NCBI RefSeq assembly: GCF_002797855.1 | Contig: NZ_PGFB01000001.1 | Span: 496,001-560,000, forward strand | DNA length: 64,000 bases | Source: Compostimonas suwonensis | Lineage (GTDB): Bacteria; Actinomycetota; Actinomycetes; Actinomycetales; Microbacteriaceae | Direction: 5' to 3' | Shown: positions 61,230 to 64,000 of the stretch, one piece after another | Position numbering within the stretch: the first letter of the stretch is position 1 | Layout: every line of letters starts with the position of its first letter | The notes under the pieces: generated by a model | What the model saw: only the letters and a program-made list of their open reading frames with translations | The model's database searches: none | What the model was told of the DNA's origin: nothing | Made by a program: the position numbers and the translations under genes

Positions 61230-61868
61230 GTGACCGCGATTCCTCCCATCCCCGTGCCTGTGCGGGGGAGCTTCATCCGTCTCGAGCCCCTCGCAGCAGA
61301 GCACCTCCCCGAGCTCTTCGAGGCGATCGGGCATCCCGAGGTCTTCGCCTCGGGCTACGGCGGAGGCCCGTCCGGGTACCGGGACACGCTCGACGGCTTC
61401 ACGGAGTTCGCGAAGGGCTACTACGCCTGGGAGAAGGGCAACTCCTACGCCATCCGCCTCGTGGGCGGCGTGCACGACGGGGCGCTCGTGGGCACCTCGA
61501 CCCTGAGTGACTTCGACCTCCCCCGCGAGCACGCCCACCTCGGCTGGACGGCCTACGACCCGCGGGTCTGGGGCACGGCCGTGAATGCGGAGGCGAAGCT
61601 CCTGCTGCTCGGCATCGCGTTCGACGCCGGGTTCGGCCGGGTCAAGATCCAGGCCGACTCGATCAACGAGCGCTCGCGCGCGGCCATCGCGGGCATCGGC
61701 GCCACCTTCGAGGGCATCGTGCGCCGCGACGTCAGACGTGCCGACGGGAGCTGGCGCGACACTGCCCTGTTCTCGGTTCTCGTCGATGAATGGCCGCGGG
61801 TGCGCGAGGGTCTCGAACGGCGCCTGGAGCGGTACGAGGGCCGGCCGGTCGAGTTCCGTGCGCGCTGA
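61230..61868 (+). CDS. GNAT-family N-acetyltransferase (RimJ/RimL type)
   Basis: 212 residues. RLEPLAAEHLPELFEAIGHP, HAHLGWTAYDPRVWGTAVNAEAK (acetyl-CoA-binding region) and GRVKIQADSINERSRAAIAGIG (helix with the typical Asn-x-x-S-x-x-A motif) are characteristic. The GTG at 61230 follows GGGGAG directly, with GAGACT six bases upstream as a possible -10. The group acetylates amino groups of proteins or small molecules; the target is unknown. Confidence 0.9.
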   Translation: MTAIPPIPVPVRGSFIRLEPLAAEHLPELFEAIGHPEVFASGYGGGPSGYRDTLDGFTEFAKGYYAWEKGNSYAIRLVGGVHDGALVGTSTLSDFDLPREHAHLGWTAYDPRVWGTAVNAEAKLLLLGIAFDAGFGRVKIQADSINERSRAAIAGIGATFEGIVRRDVRRADGSWRDTALFSVLVDEWPRVREGLERRLERYEGRPVEFRAR

Positions 61869-61937
61869 GCACCTGCGCATGGACGGTGGTCGCGGCATCC
61901 TGCCGTCGTTGGGCACGTCGTTCAGGGCTGAGCGTGG

Positions 61938-62018
61938 CCGAGTTGCGCCATAGTGCGAACCGGGATGCGCCATATGGACGTTGCGGGATGCCGAGAACGG
62001 CCATTTGGCGCAAGTCGG
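61938..62018. repeat. Palindromic element, family C copy 2
   Basis: 81 bp. CCGAGTTGCGCCA pairs with TGGCGCAAGTCGG (one mismatch). A second left-type end GGGATGCGCCATATGG lies inside, so the element carries two left ends and one right end. It aligns with copy 1 from that inner end. Confidence 0.85.
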
Positions 62019-62083
62019 GGGTGGGAGGGGCCGTCCGAGGCGTCCCGATCGCGGGTGTCCCCGGCTCGCGATAGGGTCGCAGG

Positions 62084-63121
62084 GTGACATCGACCCGGCC
62101 CGCGACACGAGGCATCCTCGTCGCCGCCCAGTTCGTGGGCATGGGGCTCATCTGGGGCGCGAGCTTCCTGTTCATGAAGATCGCGCTCGACGGCGTGAGC
62201 TTCGGCCAGGTCGCGTGGGCACGGCTCGTGCTCGGCGGTCTCACCCTCGGCGTCCTGGCCCTCATCGGGCGCGAGCGGCTGCCGAAGGAGCCGATCGTCT
62301 GGCTGCACTTCGTGGTCATCGCGATCACCGGCTGCGTCATCCCCCACCTGCTCTTCGCGTGGGCCGAGCAGTACGTGAGCTCGAGCCTCGCGAGCATCTA
62401 CAACGCCGTCACCCCGATCATGACCGCCATCATGGTGACCCTCGTCTTCCGGGTCGAGCGGCTCGCGCGCGGCCAGGTGCTCGGCGTCGTCATCGGCATC
62501 GTCGGCGTGCTCGTCATCATCGGGCCGTGGCAGCTCTCCTCGCTCTCCGGCAGTCTGCAGGGCCAGCTGGCCTGCCTCGGCGCCGTGACCGCCTACGGCT
62601 TCACCTACGCCTACATGCGCAAGTTCATCAGCCACCGGCCCATCTCGGGCGTCAACGTCGCTTTCCTCAACATCGGCCTCGCGGGCGTGATCATGCTCGT
62701 GCTCACGCCGTTCATCGCCCTGGGGCCGGTGAGCCTCGACTGGCCGATCGTGCTCTCCCTGCTCACCCTCGGTGTGCTCGGCACGGGCGTCGCCTACGTC
62801 TGGAACGTCAACGTGCTGCGGGCCTGGGGCCCCACCAACGTCTCGACGGTCACCTACGTCACCCCGGTCGTCGGGGTCGCCCTCGGCATTCTCGTGCTGG
62901 GCGAGACCCTGTCGTGGAACGAGCCGGCCGGTGCGCTGCTCGTGATCGTGGGCATCCTCTTCACGCAGGGCCGCATCCGGGTCGGCGGCCGGCACGAGCG
63001 GGCCGGTGGGCAGCAGCCCGACGAGATCCCCGTGACCCCGATGGATGCCGCCGAGCCCGCCGACGGCGTCGGCACGGGTGGCGCGGCCGACGCCACCAGC
63101 CCCCCAGGGAACGGACGCTAG
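62084..63121 (+). CDS. EamA/DMT-family transporter
   Basis: 345 residues with ten predicted helices in two EamA repeats (FVGMGLIWGASFLFMKIALD first half; LACLGAVTAYGFTYAYMRKF second half). The C-terminal 40 residues are a polar cytoplasmic tail. GTG at 62084; TAGGGT lies exactly six bases upstream, fitting a leaderless mRNA. The family exports amino acids, nucleobases or other metabolites; the substrate is not assignable. Confidence 0.92.
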   Translation: MTSTRPATRGILVAAQFVGMGLIWGASFLFMKIALDGVSFGQVAWARLVLGGLTLGVLALIGRERLPKEPIVWLHFVVIAITGCVIPHLLFAWAEQYVSSSLASIYNAVTPIMTAIMVTLVFRVERLARGQVLGVVIGIVGVLVIIGPWQLSSLSGSLQGQLACLGAVTAYGFTYAYMRKFISHRPISGVNVAFLNIGLAGVIMLVLTPFIALGPVSLDWPIVLSLLTLGVLGTGVAYVWNVNVLRAWGPTNVSTVTYVTPVVGVALGILVLGETLSWNEPAGALLVIVGILFTQGRIRVGGRHERAGGQQPDEIPVTPMDAAEPADGVGTGGAADATSPPGNGR

Positions 63122-63183
63122 TCGTCGCTACAATCGGACAGTGCGCTCCCGTTCGGGAGCAGTGCCGAGGGAGGGAGACGAGC

Positions 63184-63492
63184 GTGTCGAACAGCGAGGA
63201 AGAGGTTCTGGAGCAGTTGCGGAGCATCAGGCAGAGCATCGACAACATCGACGCCGCCCTCATCCACATGCTCGCCGAGCGTTTCAAGTTCACGCAGCAG
63301 GTGGGCCGGCTGAAGGCCGTGCACGGGCTGCCGCCGGCCGACCTCGAGCGCGAGCGCGAGCAGATCCAGCGCCTGCGCGGTCTCGCCGAGGAGTCGCACC
63401 TCGACCCGGCCTTCGCGGAGAAGTTCCTCAACTTCATCGTCGCCGAGGTCATCCACCACCACGAGCAGATCGCGGGCGCCACGCAGCGTTAG
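63184..63492 (+). CDS. Chorismate mutase, AroQ type
   Basis: 102 residues, the usual size for the all-helical AroQ enzyme that converts chorismate to prephenate for Phe/Tyr synthesis. RQSIDNIDAALIHMLAERFK, QVGRLKAVHGLPPADLERER and FLNFIVAEVIHHHEQIA carry the Arg, Lys and Glu positions of the active site. GTG start with GGGAGGGAGA upstream; TACAAT at 63129-63134 is a plausible -10. It follows EamA by 62 bases. Confidence 0.92.
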   Translation: MSNSEEEVLEQLRSIRQSIDNIDAALIHMLAERFKFTQQVGRLKAVHGLPPADLEREREQIQRLRGLAEESHLDPAFAEKFLNFIVAEVIHHHEQIAGATQR

Positions 63493-63500
63493 CGCATCGG

Positions 63501-63572
63501 CGTCGAGCGCGGCTTTGTTCGCGGCCGCTGACCGTGCACGCTCGTCGCCCGCGAACAGAGCCGCGCTCGACG
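63501..63572. repeat. Palindromic element, family F
   Basis: 72 bp with 24-base arms: CGTCGAGCGCGGCT, a mismatched base, TGTTCGCGG and the complement (23 of 24 paired). It starts eight bases after the chorismate mutase stop and may also terminate it. Confidence 0.85.
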
Positions 63573-63604
63573 GCGGGTTGCTCGCCGGTCGAAAGGAGAG
63601 ACCC

Positions 63605-64000
63605 GTGACACGAGGCATCCACCGCGTGGCCGTGCTCGTTCTCGAAGGAGCCAAGCCGCTGGATGTCGGCATCCCGGCCCAGGTGTTCACCCACCGGTCG
63701 AGCATGCCCTACGAGGTGCACGTGTGCGGTGCGGCGGCCGGCCTCGTCACCGGCGGCGACGGGCTCGCCTACCACGTGGCACAGGGGCTCGAGGCGATCG
63801 CCTCGGCCGACACCGTCTTCATCCCCGGCTACCGAGAGCCCGCGCGGGAGGACCCGCCGCCCGCGGTCGTCGAGGCGCTCATCGCGGCGCACGAGCGCGG
63901 GGCGCGTCTCGCCGCCATCTCGACCGGGGCCTTCGCGCTCGCCGCGACCGGTCTGCTCGACGGCAGGCGCGCGACGACCCACTGGCACTACACGAAGGTG
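63605..64000 (+). CDS. GlxA-like regulator, N-terminal DJ-1/PfpI part (3' end outside window)
   Basis: The first 132 residues are visible: HRVAVLVLEGAKPLDVGIPAQVF, VFIPGYREPAREDPP and GARLAAISTGAFALAATGLLDGRRATTHW. This is the DJ-1/PfpI-like sensor half of GlxA-type AraC regulators, in which the usual Cys of the nucleophile elbow (AxCxGAF) is Thr here (STGAF). AGGAGA lies before the GTG start. The AraC DNA-binding half should follow beyond the window. Confidence 0.85.
   Translation, partial: MTRGIHRVAVLVLEGAKPLDVGIPAQVFTHRSSMPYEVHVCGAAAGLVTGGDGLAYHVAQGLEAIASADTVFIPGYREPAREDPPPAVVEALIAAHERGARLAAISTGAFALAATGLLDGRRATTHWHYTKV

Overview
The window is high-GC actinobacterial DNA. Mycothiol-type DinB enzyme, LAxTG sortase signals, DtxR-type MntR, a septum-formation domain protein, a DUF3151 protein and many leaderless genes together suggest the family Microbacteriaceae (inference; no rRNA gene is present). 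Codon use is strongly GC3-biased almost everywhere, which opens many long antisense shadow frames that I left out. No rRNA, tRNA, CRISPR array, transposase or prophage was seen.

Layout. 1-3315: 3' part of a large LAxTG-anchored surface protein made of eight SdrD-B-like repeats. 3470-6395: AlkD-like glycosylase and acetyl-CoA synthetase. 6591-9671: ssuB-ssuA-ssuC type ABC importer. 9866-10699: SDR oxidoreductase. 10683-12239: a compact tatA-tatC-tatB set. 12780-19893: four secreted-protein genes on the opposite strand: a PQQ-type sugar dehydrogenase with PKD/Ig domains, a Tat-exported sugar-isomerase-like TIM barrel, a WxL-domain protein and its DUF916 partner. 19937-22183: AEC carrier and MetE-like protein. 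22347-29728: LacI regulator, sugar ABC transporter, GH130 enzyme and secreted helical protein, i.e. a probable mannoside-type uptake and processing locus. 29914-35651: exonuclease III, LysR regulator with a divergent 37-residue membrane peptide, pyrE and a very long proline-rich septum-formation protein. 36022-41733: HAD phosphatase, mntR, mntH, a DUF559/AbiEi-like protein and an SpoU-type RNA methyltransferase. 42293-52967: a 2625-residue DUF11 surface protein with an LAVTG anchor, followed by a MalT/LAL-type LuxR regulator. 53174-56672: TetR, degenerate ABC-ATPase-like protein and YhgE/Pip membrane protein as one overlapping operon. 56883-64000: MBL hydrolase, DUF3151 protein, purA, DinB, GNAT, EamA transporter, chorismate mutase and the start of a GlxA-like regulator.

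The most unusual feature is a set of at least 13 long palindromic elements (about 48-97 bp), roughly one per 5 kb, mostly between genes. Family A (ends CTCAAAACGACGGAG / its complement) has six copies, with compensating base changes in the arms and frequent association with short tandem arrays. One copy lies in frame inside mntH and is translated as part of an enlarged loop. Family B occurs twice, in direct orientation, on either side of a DUF559 endonuclease-fold gene, an arrangement that recalls REP/RAYT pairs. Families B, C and D share parts of their arm sequence. Families E and F are single here.

Regulation visible in sequence: MntR-like boxes over the mntH start, a LacI operator pair over its own promoter, a perfect 28-bp TetR operator covering the -35 and spacer of its own leaderless promoter, a palindrome next to a consensus promoter before the sugar-dehydrogenase cluster, and clustered GGGTGA repeats before the giant surface protein gene.
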